Positions 1 to 5,959 of a stretch of DNA of 10,877 bases are shown here, in pieces. Numbering within the stretch: position 1 is the stretch's first letter; each line of letters begins with the position of its first letter. The stretch is from an uncultured Burkholderiaceae bacterium (GTDB lineage: Bacteria; Pseudomonadota; Gammaproteobacteria; Burkholderiales; Burkholderiaceae). The DNA is taken from contig CALMCK010000276.1 in assembly GCA_937862845.1 (NCBI GenBank), positions 1 through 10,877 on the forward strand, read 5' to 3'. Below the pieces are notes generated by a model, which saw only the letters and a program-made list of their open reading frames with translations, made no database searches and had not been told where the DNA came from. The translations under genes were made by a program, and so were the position numbers.

Positions 1-336
1 TATCAACGCCACATCATCCACGTGCCCGCTGACCAGATGCCCACCGAGTCGGTCGGACAGCCGCATGGCTTTTTCTAAATTGACATGGCCTGCCTGCGTC
101 AACCCGACGGTTTTATTCAAACTCTCACGAGAGACGTCGACGGCGAATGTGTTGCTCGCCACATCGACACCAACTGCCGTCATGCAGGCACCGTTTATCG
201 CGATCGAGTCGCCGAGCGCGACATCGGATAAATCCAAAGCCGCCGCATCTATCGTCAAACGCAGCCCAGCCTCGGCAGCGCCAAGCGGCTTGGTGTCGGT
301 GATGCGGCCGATGGCGGTAATGATTCCAGTAAACAT
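1..336 (-). CDS. ribE: Riboflavin synthase alpha subunit, N-terminal part (cut by window edge)
   Basis: This enzyme converts two molecules of 6,7-dimethyl-8-ribityllumazine into riboflavin and a pyrimidinedione in the cytosol, as the last step of riboflavin synthesis. The visible 112 residues begin MFTGIITAIGRI, the hallmark N-terminus of the family, and continue through the first lumazine-binding repeat (GDSIAINGACMTAV, then VDVSRESLNKT and GGHLVSGHVDD). The family usually has about 200 residues in two such repeats, so roughly half is missing beyond base 1. The start is the ATG at 336-334, preceded at 7 bases by GGGAG on the minus strand (344-348). It lies 40 bases downstream of ribD and is probably in the same operon. 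The symbol varies between genomes (ribE or ribC). Identity is firm; the unseen C-terminal half cannot be judged. Confidence 0.95.
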   Translation of the reverse strand, partial: MFTGIITAIGRITDTKPLGAAEAGLRLTIDAAALDLSDVALGDSIAINGACMTAVGVDVASNTFAVDVSRESLNKTVGLTQAGHVNLEKAMRLSDRLGGHLVSGHVDDVALI

Positions 337-376
337 GTCAAATCTCCCAATCAGTGAATCGCTGATTTTATCATTT

Positions 377-1519
377 TTAGCGCCGTCGCAGCCGCAATCG
401 CATGTCCTCGCCCAGCACCGCAGCATCCAGCCAACGCCAAGCACCGCTGTGCGTCAGGTCATCCAAAGCCACGTTTTCACCAAATGCCGCAGCATGCTGA
501 CCCGCACCGACAATGCGTGGCGCGACATACATGAGCAATTCATCCACCAGATTTGACTCAAGCAAGCTCGCGTTCAGCCCCGCACCAGCTTCAACGTGGA
601 TTTCATTGAAGTGTTGCTCAGAAAAATACGCCCACAATGCCGTTAAGTCAATCCGTCCACTCAAACCAATCGGCGGTATGCTCAACACCTGAAGTTGCGG
701 ATGCGCAGCGCGCAGCTGATGCAAACGCTCGCTTTGCAATTCAAATTCACCGTCATCCGCATTCAAATCAGCCACCGCCAACCACACGGGTGCGCCATCG
801 TTGAATATTTTTGCCTCCAGCGGCAGGCGCGCATAGCTGTCGATGATGCATTTCACCGCAGGTTTTGCAACATGCACACCACGCACATTGAGCTGCGGAT
901 CATCCTGCAGCACCGTGCCAATGCCACTGACCACCACATCCGCGCGTGCGCGAAATCCATGACCATCTGCGCGTGCTGCTTCGCCTGTGATCCATTGGCT
1001 GCGGCCATCGGGCAGCGCGACTTTACCATCCGCGCTCGCCGCCCATTTGAGCCGCGTGTAGACGCTCCCCGTCGTCATGCGCGTCATAAAACCGACGTTC
1101 AACTCATATGCCGCCCGTGCCAACGCGTGCTCGATGGGCAACACCTCCACCGCAATACCCGCCGCGCGCAGTGCCGCCACGCCACTGCCCGACACCTGCG
1201 GATTCGCATCGAGCAGCGCAACGACCACACGCGCTGGCGCAATCGCTTTGAGCGCATCCACACACGGCGGCGTGCGACCGAAGTGACTGCACGGCTCGAG
1301 CGTCACATACGCCGTGCAGCCGTTCAAATCCTGTCCGCGCGACTGCGCGTCACGTATCGCCATCACCTCTGCATGTGCCTGCCCTGCCGCCTGCGTGTGC
1401 CCCTCACCCAGTACCACACCATCCTTCACCAACACACAACCGACACGCGGATTCGGCGACGACAGCCCAATCGCTCGCTCAGCCAATTTCAACGCATGCT
1501 GCAAATAAAACTCATCCAT
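377..1519 (-). CDS. ribD: Bifunctional diaminohydroxyphosphoribosylaminopyrimidine deaminase / 5-amino-6-(5-phosphoribosylamino)uracil reductase
   Basis: RibD carries out two successive steps of riboflavin synthesis: zinc-dependent deamination of the pyrimidine ring, then NADPH-dependent reduction of the ribose side chain. The 380 residues match the usual full length. The deaminase domain (about 1-145) shows the zinc and catalytic residues H49-A50-E51 and the cysteines C77 and C86 in LEPCSHFGRTPPC. The reductase domain (about 150-375) shows LKWAASADGK, GRSQWITGEAAR, GIGTVLQDDPQL and, near the end, VEAGAGLNASLL. The ATG at 1519-1517 follows GGAGG (minus strand, 1527-1531) by 7 bases, a strong ribosome site. 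The start overlaps the last 8 bases of the upstream membrane-protein gene, which suggests translational coupling. No FMN riboswitch is evident upstream within the window. Confidence 0.97.
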   Translation of the reverse strand: MDEFYLQHALKLAERAIGLSSPNPRVGCVLVKDGVVLGEGHTQAAGQAHAEVMAIRDAQSRGQDLNGCTAYVTLEPCSHFGRTPPCVDALKAIAPARVVVALLDANPQVSGSGVAALRAAGIAVEVLPIEHALARAAYELNVGFMTRMTTGSVYTRLKWAASADGKVALPDGRSQWITGEAARADGHGFRARADVVVSGIGTVLQDDPQLNVRGVHVAKPAVKCIIDSYARLPLEAKIFNDGAPVWLAVADLNADDGEFELQSERLHQLRAAHPQLQVLSIPPIGLSGRIDLTALWAYFSEQHFNEIHVEAGAGLNASLLESNLVDELLMYVAPRIVGAGQHAAAFGENVALDDLTHSGAWRWLDAAVLGEDMRLRLRRR

Positions 1520-2252
1520 GCCTCAACCTCCGCGCCGTCATACAACGCAACAACGCATACAAACCCAATGCCGCCATCACACCATGGGTTATTTGAAAAA
1601 TCGGCGTATCGAAATGCTCACGCGCCTTCGCCAACACATACGACGCAAGTAACCAAATATAACCACTCGCCGCATTAAAAACATTTTGACCAAAAATCAA
1701 CAGCAACACAATCAACACCACCGGCAAAAACTGCACCAACACATAAGCACGCAAATCACCCACACCATGCAGCTCGCCATAATACCAATAAACCGCCGAC
1801 GCTAGACCCACGCCCAGCAAAGGCCACAACGACCGCCGCGCCCACACGACGGACAAAAATTCAGCAAACACCATCGACAACAACGCCATAAACGCCACCG
1901 TCATCGGCAATCTGTCCCAAATCAACGTCGCATTCGACGGTGCAAAATGATAAAACCCCGAACCTAACACCACCAAAGCCACACCGATGAAAAACACAGA
2001 ATACGCGGTTTTAACCTGCGCCACAATCATCAAACGCCGCGTCACGAAGAGTTGATACAAACCCATGAAACCCACCATGACAAACCCCAGATTCGACGCC
2101 ACATTCCAAAAATTCGCAATGCCAAACATCAACCGCACATCCGCAAAGCTGTGGTAACTCAGGTCTTGCGAGATAGGCGCACGAAAACCCATGGTGATGA
2201 TGGCTGCGATTGTGGTGAGGAGGAGAATGCGTTTGAGGTTTTTTGGATTCAT
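1512..2252 (-). CDS. Ceramidase-like (CREST/alkaline ceramidase superfamily) integral membrane protein
   Basis: This is a 246-residue, very hydrophobic protein with about seven membrane segments, the first at roughly 7-23 and the last at 222-238. Seen directly: an N-terminal stretch with GIANFWNVASNLGFV (44-58), then GSGFYHFAPSN followed by a membrane-embedded Asp (S98, H102, D113), GDLRAYVLVQF (165-175), and a final FDTPIFQITHG segment. The S-xxx-H-(10)-D spacing equals the Ser77/His81/Asp92 pattern known from human ACER3, so I place it in the ceramidase-like superfamily of metal-dependent membrane hydrolases. However, the family's C-terminal HxxxH zinc pair is not present: only H223 occurs, with G227 four residues on. 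Activity is therefore uncertain. The ATG at 2252 lacks a clear Shine-Dalgarno, but a later start would remove the first membrane segment. The gene overlaps ribD by 8 bases. Substrate unknown. Confidence 0.75.
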   Translation of the reverse strand: MNPKNLKRILLLTTIAAIITMGFRAPISQDLSYHSFADVRLMFGIANFWNVASNLGFVMVGFMGLYQLFVTRRLMIVAQVKTAYSVFFIGVALVVLGSGFYHFAPSNATLIWDRLPMTVAFMALLSMVFAEFLSVVWARRSLWPLLGVGLASAVYWYYGELHGVGDLRAYVLVQFLPVVLIVLLLIFGQNVFNAASGYIWLLASYVLAKAREHFDTPIFQITHGVMAALGLYALLRCMTARRLRHG

Positions 2253-2325
2253 ATTTATTTTAAATGTAAGGTGGGCAGCAGCTATCAGACATAACTATCA
2301 CTGCCTATAATTCATCCAACGATTT

Positions 2326-2460
2326 TTAAAATAGCAGGCGGCCAAAACCACACACCACTTGTGCTATTTCGCCATCTTGAACAGCTTGAAATCGACCATC
2401 TTCCAATTGATACAACCGAAGACTGCTTAATTTACTGGGCGACATACAAAATGGAAGCAT
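2326..2460 (-). CDS. Small doubtful ORF (44 aa), possible gene remnant
   Basis: This is the only minus-strand reading frame of note in the 296-base gap between glyA and the ceramidase-like gene. It runs from ATG at 2460-2458 to TAA at 2328-2326 and is preceded by GAGGG about 8-9 bases upstream, a plausible ribosome site. The product is soluble-looking, with the segment LRLYQLEDGRFQAVQDGE. This resembles the C-terminal tail of some larger proteins (it recalls Uma2-type nuclease tails), but the likeness is too short to name a family. Base composition is more AT-rich than the neighbouring genes. It could be a small protein, the decayed 3' end of a lost gene, or chance. The rest of the gap (2253-2325 and 2461-2490) holds no other supported feature. 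Confidence 0.25.
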   Translation of the reverse strand: MLPFCMSPSKLSSLRLYQLEDGRFQAVQDGEIAQVVCGFGRLLF

Positions 2461-2490
2461 TCTTTAATCCCTCACTAATTTTTTGTCATA

Positions 2491-2514
2491 AAAAAGACGG
2501 GCATCGCCCGTCTT
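2491..2514 (-). terminator. Factor-independent terminator of glyA
   Basis: A 9-bp perfect stem AAGACGGGC / GCCCGTCTT with a 3-base loop lies 35 bases past the glyA stop codon. On the minus strand the stem is followed by a run of T (A-run at 2491-2495 on the plus strand). The plus-strand side also has a short T tract (2517-2521), so it could act in both directions, but no plus-strand gene needs it here. Confidence 0.85.
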
Positions 2515-2548
2515 CCTTTTTCATCATGCGATTGCCGCATTTTACCGC

Positions 2549-3796
2549 TTATTTGTACACAGGATACGCATCCGTGAGCTCTTTCGCTTCGGCGCGCACG
2601 CGTGCCAGAACGGTCTCATCCGTGGGGTTGTCGAGCACGTCGGCGATGAGGTTGGCGACTTTTTCGACTTCGGTTTCTTTGAAACCGCGTGTGGTCATGG
2701 CAGGCGTGCCGATGCGGATGCCGCTGGTGACAAACGGGGTTTGTGGATCGTTCGGGATGGCGTTTTTGTTGCAGGTCATGTGGGCGAGGCCGAGGACGCG
2801 CTCGGCTTCTTTGCCTGTGAGGCCTTTCGGTTGTAAATCGACCAGCATGACGTGCGATTCGGTGCGGCCTGAGACGATGCGCAGGCCTCGTTTGATGAGC
2901 GTGTCTGCGAGGACGACGGCGTTTTTGACGACCTGTTGTTGGTATTCTTTAAACGCTGGGCTTAAGGCTTCTTTGAATGCAACGGCTTTACCTGCGATGA
3001 CGTGCATGAGTGGGCCGCCTTGAATGCCGGGGAAAATCGATGAGTTAATCGCTTTTTCGTGTTCGGCTTTCATGAGAATCACGCCGCCGCGTGGGCCGCG
3101 CAGTGATTTGTGCGTGGTGGTGGTGACGAAGTCGGCGTGTGGCACTGGGTTGGGGTAAACGCCTGCGGCTATCAAGCCTGCATAATGCGCCATGTCTACC
3201 ATGAAGTATGCGCCGACTTCTTTTGCGATTTTAGCAAAACGTTCGAAGTCGATTTTCAAAGCAAACGCCGATGCGCCTGCGATGATGAGTTTGGGCTTGG
3301 CTTCGCGCGCGAGGGCTTCCATGGCGTCGTAGTCGATGTCTTCATTGGCGTCTAAACCGTATGAAACGACATTGAACCATTTGCCCGATTGATTGAGTTT
3401 CATGCCGTGGGTGAGGTGACCGCCTTCGGCCAGACTCATGCCCATGATGGTGTCGCCTGGTTGCAGGACAGCGAAAAACACGCCTTGGTTGGCTTGCGAA
3501 CCTGAGTTGGGCTGGACGTTGGCGCACTCTGCGCCGAAAAGTTCTTTCACGCGGTCAATCGCCATTTGCTCAACGACGTCAACGTGCTCGCAGCCACCGT
3601 AGTAACGCTTGCCGGGATAGCCTTCGGCGTATTTGTTGGTGAGCTGTGAGCCTTGCGCTTCCATGACGGCTGGGCTGGTGTAGTTTTCTGAGGCGATGAG
3701 TTCGATGTGGTCTTGTTGGCGCTGGTTTTCCAGCTCGATGACGGCGAGCAACTCAGGATCTGTGTGGGCGAGGTTGTTTTGAATGCGATCAAACAT
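2549..3796 (-). CDS. glyA: Serine hydroxymethyltransferase
   Basis: GlyA is the cytosolic PLP enzyme that interconverts serine plus tetrahydrofolate with glycine plus 5,10-methylene-tetrahydrofolate, the main source of one-carbon units. The 415 residues match the family length (E. coli has 417). Family landmarks are continuous: ELIASENYTSPAVMEAQGS (32-50), NKYAEGYPGKRYYGG, NVQPNSGSQANQ, the pyridine-ring Asp in VDMAHYAGLIA (D201), and the Schiff-base lysine K230 in TTTTHKSLRGPRGG. I chose ATG 3796-3794 (MFDRIQNN) because AAAGGA (minus strand, 3803-3808) precedes it by 6 bases and it matches known GlyA N-termini. A longer in-frame extension to 3913 would run back through the promoter. It is probably monocistronic, with its own promoter and terminator. 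In many Burkholderiales nrdR follows glyA; it does not here. Confidence 0.98.
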   Translation of the reverse strand: MFDRIQNNLAHTDPELLAVIELENQRQQDHIELIASENYTSPAVMEAQGSQLTNKYAEGYPGKRYYGGCEHVDVVEQMAIDRVKELFGAECANVQPNSGSQANQGVFFAVLQPGDTIMGMSLAEGGHLTHGMKLNQSGKWFNVVSYGLDANEDIDYDAMEALAREAKPKLIIAGASAFALKIDFERFAKIAKEVGAYFMVDMAHYAGLIAAGVYPNPVPHADFVTTTTHKSLRGPRGGVILMKAEHEKAINSSIFPGIQGGPLMHVIAGKAVAFKEALSPAFKEYQQQVVKNAVVLADTLIKRGLRIVSGRTESHVMLVDLQPKGLTGKEAERVLGLAHMTCNKNAIPNDPQTPFVTSGIRIGTPAMTTRGFKETEVEKVANLIADVLDNPTDETVLARVRAEAKELTDAYPVYK

Positions 3797-3877
3797 GGGG
3801 ATTCCTTTGTTAAATGGTCGAAACGATAAAATAGGGCAGGCTTGAGTCGGCTCAAATGGCGAGCCACCAAAAACCGC

Positions 3878-3906
3878 ACTGTACGGTGTTTGCTGGGGCT
3901 TGTCAA
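3878..3906 (-). promoter_or_regulatory. Sigma70 promoter of glyA
   Basis: On the minus strand a perfect -35 TTGACA (3901-3906) is separated by exactly 17 bases from the -10 TACAGT (3878-3883). Transcription would start near 3871, giving a leader of about 75 bases before the glyA ATG. That leader contains a small inverted repeat, TTGAG-tcgg-CTCAA (3842-3855), of unknown meaning. The promoter lies in the 219-base gap after the PEBP gene, so glyA need not depend on upstream read-through. Confidence 0.8.
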
Positions 3907-4015
3907 TTTGCAACGGCCAAGCAAACTCAGCGCATGGGCGTGAGCTTGCGGCATTGTCACACAGCCCTGCGCACTTGCCCAGACACAGATGCGCGTTGTA
4001 TTAGAGAGACAGCGG

Positions 4016-4675
4016 TTAAATTGCCAATGCGGTCGCCAAACGTGGTGTGAGCGTGTACACACCGCTCCAACTTGCGCTGGCGAGGATGTGCTCATGCATC
4101 CGTCGCTGCACACTGGCCAGATTCAGCTTACCATCTGGTGGCAATGGCAAATCGACGGTGTCCAGCGCATACACTGTGAATGTGTATTGGTGAACCAGCG
4201 AGTCATTCCACGGTGGACATGGGCCGTCGTAACCATAGTAGTCGCCTGCCATGTCATGGTCTCCTGCAAACCAGTGACTGTAGTCATTGATGCCATGGCG
4301 GATGGGCGAGTCCTTTAAACCTGCTATCACGGGTCCTGCTTTGCCTTTGGGTGTGACTTCTTGAGTGTATTCACCAGCGAGAATTTCACGCGTGTCTGCT
4401 GGGATATTGATTAAAACCCAGTGTGCGAAATCAGCGCGCGGCAAATCGGCAGGAATCTCGCGGTCGGTTTGATTCACATCCGCCGCATCGGTGGGCGATG
4501 TCGCATCAACGCAAAGAACAACAAAAGACTGAGTGCCTTCAGGCACGTCGCTCCACGCGAGGTGTGGGTTTTTATTGTTGGACAACTTCACACGGGTTTT
4601 CTCGTCGATTTTGGCAAAGGCGTACTCGGCGGGAATCACGCCTTGATTGGGGAAGCTTTCGGAAAAAAGTTTCAT
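4016..4675 (-). CDS. YbhB/YbcL (PEBP, Raf-kinase-inhibitor-like) family protein
   Basis: This is a member of the phosphatidylethanolamine-binding-protein fold. Bacterial members (YbhB, YbcL) have a small anion/ligand pocket and mostly unknown physiological roles. Seen in the 219 residues: NPHLAWSDVP (36-45), a VDATSPTD segment (56-63) in place of the usual DxDxP pocket motif, HWVLINIP (85-92), and YGYDGPCPPW followed by H162 and YTFTVYALD. It is longer than the common 150-185 residue form because of an insert at about 95-145. I recognise this longer form from other Proteobacteria. No signal peptide is seen, so it is probably cytoplasmic. The ribosome site before ATG 4675 is weak. It stands apart from its neighbours (202 bases upstream, 219 downstream), so context says little about function. 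Confidence 0.9.
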   Translation of the reverse strand: MKLFSESFPNQGVIPAEYAFAKIDEKTRVKLSNNKNPHLAWSDVPEGTQSFVVLCVDATSPTDAADVNQTDREIPADLPRADFAHWVLINIPADTREILAGEYTQEVTPKGKAGPVIAGLKDSPIRHGINDYSHWFAGDHDMAGDYYGYDGPCPPWNDSLVHQYTFTVYALDTVDLPLPPDGKLNLASVQRRMHEHILASASWSGVYTLTPRLATALAI

Positions 4676-4754
4676 GGTTCATTCTTTCTATTTTCAGCGC
4701 AGCGCGGCATCAAATCACGGCCCATTAAAGTCAGGCATTCAAAAATAATCATTC

Positions 4755-4782
4755 ATCATACCAACAATTTCCAAACACACAA
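4755..4782 (-). promoter_or_regulatory. Probable extended -10 promoter for the PEBP-family gene
   Basis: On the minus strand TATGAT (4755-4760) is preceded by TGG, giving the extended -10 form TGnTATGAT. A weak -35 TTGTGT (4777-4782) lies 16 bases upstream. Transcription would start about 75 bases before the ATG at 4675. It is supported by sequence pattern only. Confidence 0.45.
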
Positions 4783-4877
4783 TATGAATCATGGGTGTGG
4801 CACAGCATTTTAATTTTTGACCAAACCATTCTGCCACCGTCATTCTCACAAAAGGTCGGTGGGCGTGACGTGGCGGC

Positions 4878-5420
4878 TCAATTATTCAACAGTTTTTGCC
4901 AACCGTCCACACCGAGCTCATTCAGTGTGTCTATGTTTTTTTCATAAATCATCGACGCGTCAGGATAAGCCTTGACCGCTTTGTCAATACTCGCCTCGCG
5001 CAGCAAATGCAGCATCGGATACGGCGAGCGATTGGTGCAATGACTCGGATCATCTGCGGGCGCATCGGCAAATAAATAATCCGGATGAAAACTCGCGATT
5101 TGGATCTCGCCGTCCAGCTCCATGCGCTCAAGCAGTGCATCGGCGCCCGACAAAAAATCATTGTAATCAAAAAAATCTGTCAACACATGCGGGTGTATCA
5201 ACAACGTCGTGTCCACCTCATGCGCGGGCGTGGCAGCGAGTTGTGCGAGCTCTTGCGCCAGCTCAAACGCCAGCTCGTCCGTGGTCGCTGCCGCACTCAC
5301 TGCGTAGCGGATTTGGTTTTTCACATGCACCGCTTTGGCAAACGGGCACAGATTAAGGCCAATCACGGCGCGGATGAGCCAGTTTTGGGTGTTTTGGATA
5401 ATGGTGTCGTTGGGCGTCAT
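4878..5420 (-). CDS. DUF1415 family protein
   Basis: This is a 180-residue cytoplasmic protein of a conserved proteobacterial family whose function I do not know. Family landmarks seen are NLCPFAK (23-29) near the start and the strongly conserved block that begins IASFHPDYLFAD (108-119) and ends NRSPYPMLHLLRE (130-142). Conserved-looking polar residues include C25, H112, D114 and the NRSPYP segment, which together suggest a binding or catalytic site, though this is inference. The length matches the family. The start ATG 5420-5418 has only a weak ribosome site. It lies 63 bases downstream of dtd on the same strand, and a palindrome and -10-like hexamer in that gap suggest separate control. Confidence 0.9.
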   Translation of the reverse strand: MTPNDTIIQNTQNWLIRAVIGLNLCPFAKAVHVKNQIRYAVSAAATTDELAFELAQELAQLAATPAHEVDTTLLIHPHVLTDFFDYNDFLSGADALLERMELDGEIQIASFHPDYLFADAPADDPSHCTNRSPYPMLHLLREASIDKAVKAYPDASMIYEKNIDTLNELGVDGWQKLLNN

Positions 5421-5440
5421 GGGCTTACTTTATTTGATTT

Positions 5441-5461
5441 TTGTGATCGTTCACAATCATA
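5441..5461 (-). promoter_or_regulatory. Perfect palindrome (possible operator) next to a -10-like hexamer, upstream of DUF1415
   Basis: TTGTGATCGTTCACAA (5441-5456) is a perfect inverted repeat with 6-base arms and a 4-base centre. On the minus strand a TATGAT hexamer (5456-5461) abuts it, so the palindrome would cover the transcription start of the DUF1415 gene, as a repressor operator would. The TGTGA/TCACA half-sites are like those of the CRP family, but CRP uses a 6-base centre and the FNR type uses TTGAT arms, so no regulator can be named. No good -35 is visible. Confidence 0.4.
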
Positions 5462-5483
5462 CACCGACATAGGCGGCTTGCGT

Positions 5484-5945
5484 CTACTCAGGAGCGACCT
5501 GCAACCAAAACGTCACAGGCCCATCATTGACCAACGAGACTTGCATGTCAGCGGCAAAAACCCCTGTCTCGACCACGCTGTGTTGAACGCGTGCCTTGGC
5601 CACCCAATCATCATACAATTCACGTGCCAAGTCAGGCGCGGCGGCGGGCGTGAAGCTCGCGCGCGTGCCACTGTTGGTGTCCGCTGCGAGGGTAAACTGC
5701 GAGACGACGAGCAAACCGCCATGTGCGCCGTTGCCATCGAGGTTTTGCACACTGCGGTTCATTTTGCCCGCATCGTCGCTGAACACCCGATAGGCGAGGA
5801 GCTTTTTGAGCAGCTTATCGCCCGTCGCTGCTGTGTCGTTTTTTTCGGCACAGAGCAATACGAGCAAACCCTGCGCGATTTCGCCGACGGTGGTTTGCTC
5901 GACTTCGACCGAGGCTTTTTTGACGCGTTGGATGAGGGCTATCAT
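5484..5945 (-). CDS. dtd: D-aminoacyl-tRNA deacylase
   Basis: Dtd hydrolyses D-amino acids (first described for D-Tyr), and also glycine mischarged on tRNA-Ala, from tRNA, protecting translation and recycling tRNA. The 153 residues include the two signature motifs that form the active site across the dimer: SQFTL (82-86) and the Gly-cisPro motif in LVNDGPVTFWLQ (138-149). The usual RPSF stretch reads RASF here (95-98), a mild departure. The region 68-77 is a few residues longer than in E. coli Dtd (145 residues). The gene starts 14 bases after the tyrS stop codon, so the two form a transcription unit. This suits their roles, because TyrRS can attach D-Tyr to tRNA-Tyr. The ribosome site is a weak purine run. 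Confidence 0.97.
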   Translation of the reverse strand: MIALIQRVKKASVEVEQTTVGEIAQGLLVLLCAEKNDTAATGDKLLKKLLAYRVFSDDAGKMNRSVQNLDGNGAHGGLLVVSQFTLAADTNSGTRASFTPAAAPDLARELYDDWVAKARVQHSVVETGVFAADMQVSLVNDGPVTFWLQVAPE

Positions 5946-5959
5946 TTTTGATTTCTTAT

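Noticed and set aside
695..1678. 327-codon plus-strand ORF
   Set aside because: It lies antisense to ribD and the end of the ceramidase-like gene. Its product is rich in Arg, His and Thr with no domain, a usual shadow of GC-biased codons on the other strand.
2260..2292. Ten-codon leader-like ORF (MSDSCCPPYI) just before the ceramidase-like gene
   Set aside because: There is no good ribosome site and no attenuator-like hairpins after it. This length is expected by chance.
2253..2548. Possible FMN riboswitch ahead of the rib genes
   Set aside because: I could not find the conserved multi-stem pattern of the RFN element in this gap. The only clear hairpin is the glyA terminator.
2361..3023. 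220-codon plus-strand ORF
   Set aside because: Most of it is antisense to glyA, and it crosses the glyA terminator. The product after residue 50 is Ser/Arg/Thr-rich shadow sequence.
3797..3913. N-terminal extension of GlyA by 39 residues
   Set aside because: It would cover the promoter elements at 3878-3906, and the extra residues do not occur in the family. The ATG at 3796 has a good ribosome site.
5085..5951. 288-codon plus-strand ORF
   Set aside because: It runs antisense through both DUF1415 and dtd, two recognisable genes. It has no ribosome site or recognisable domain.
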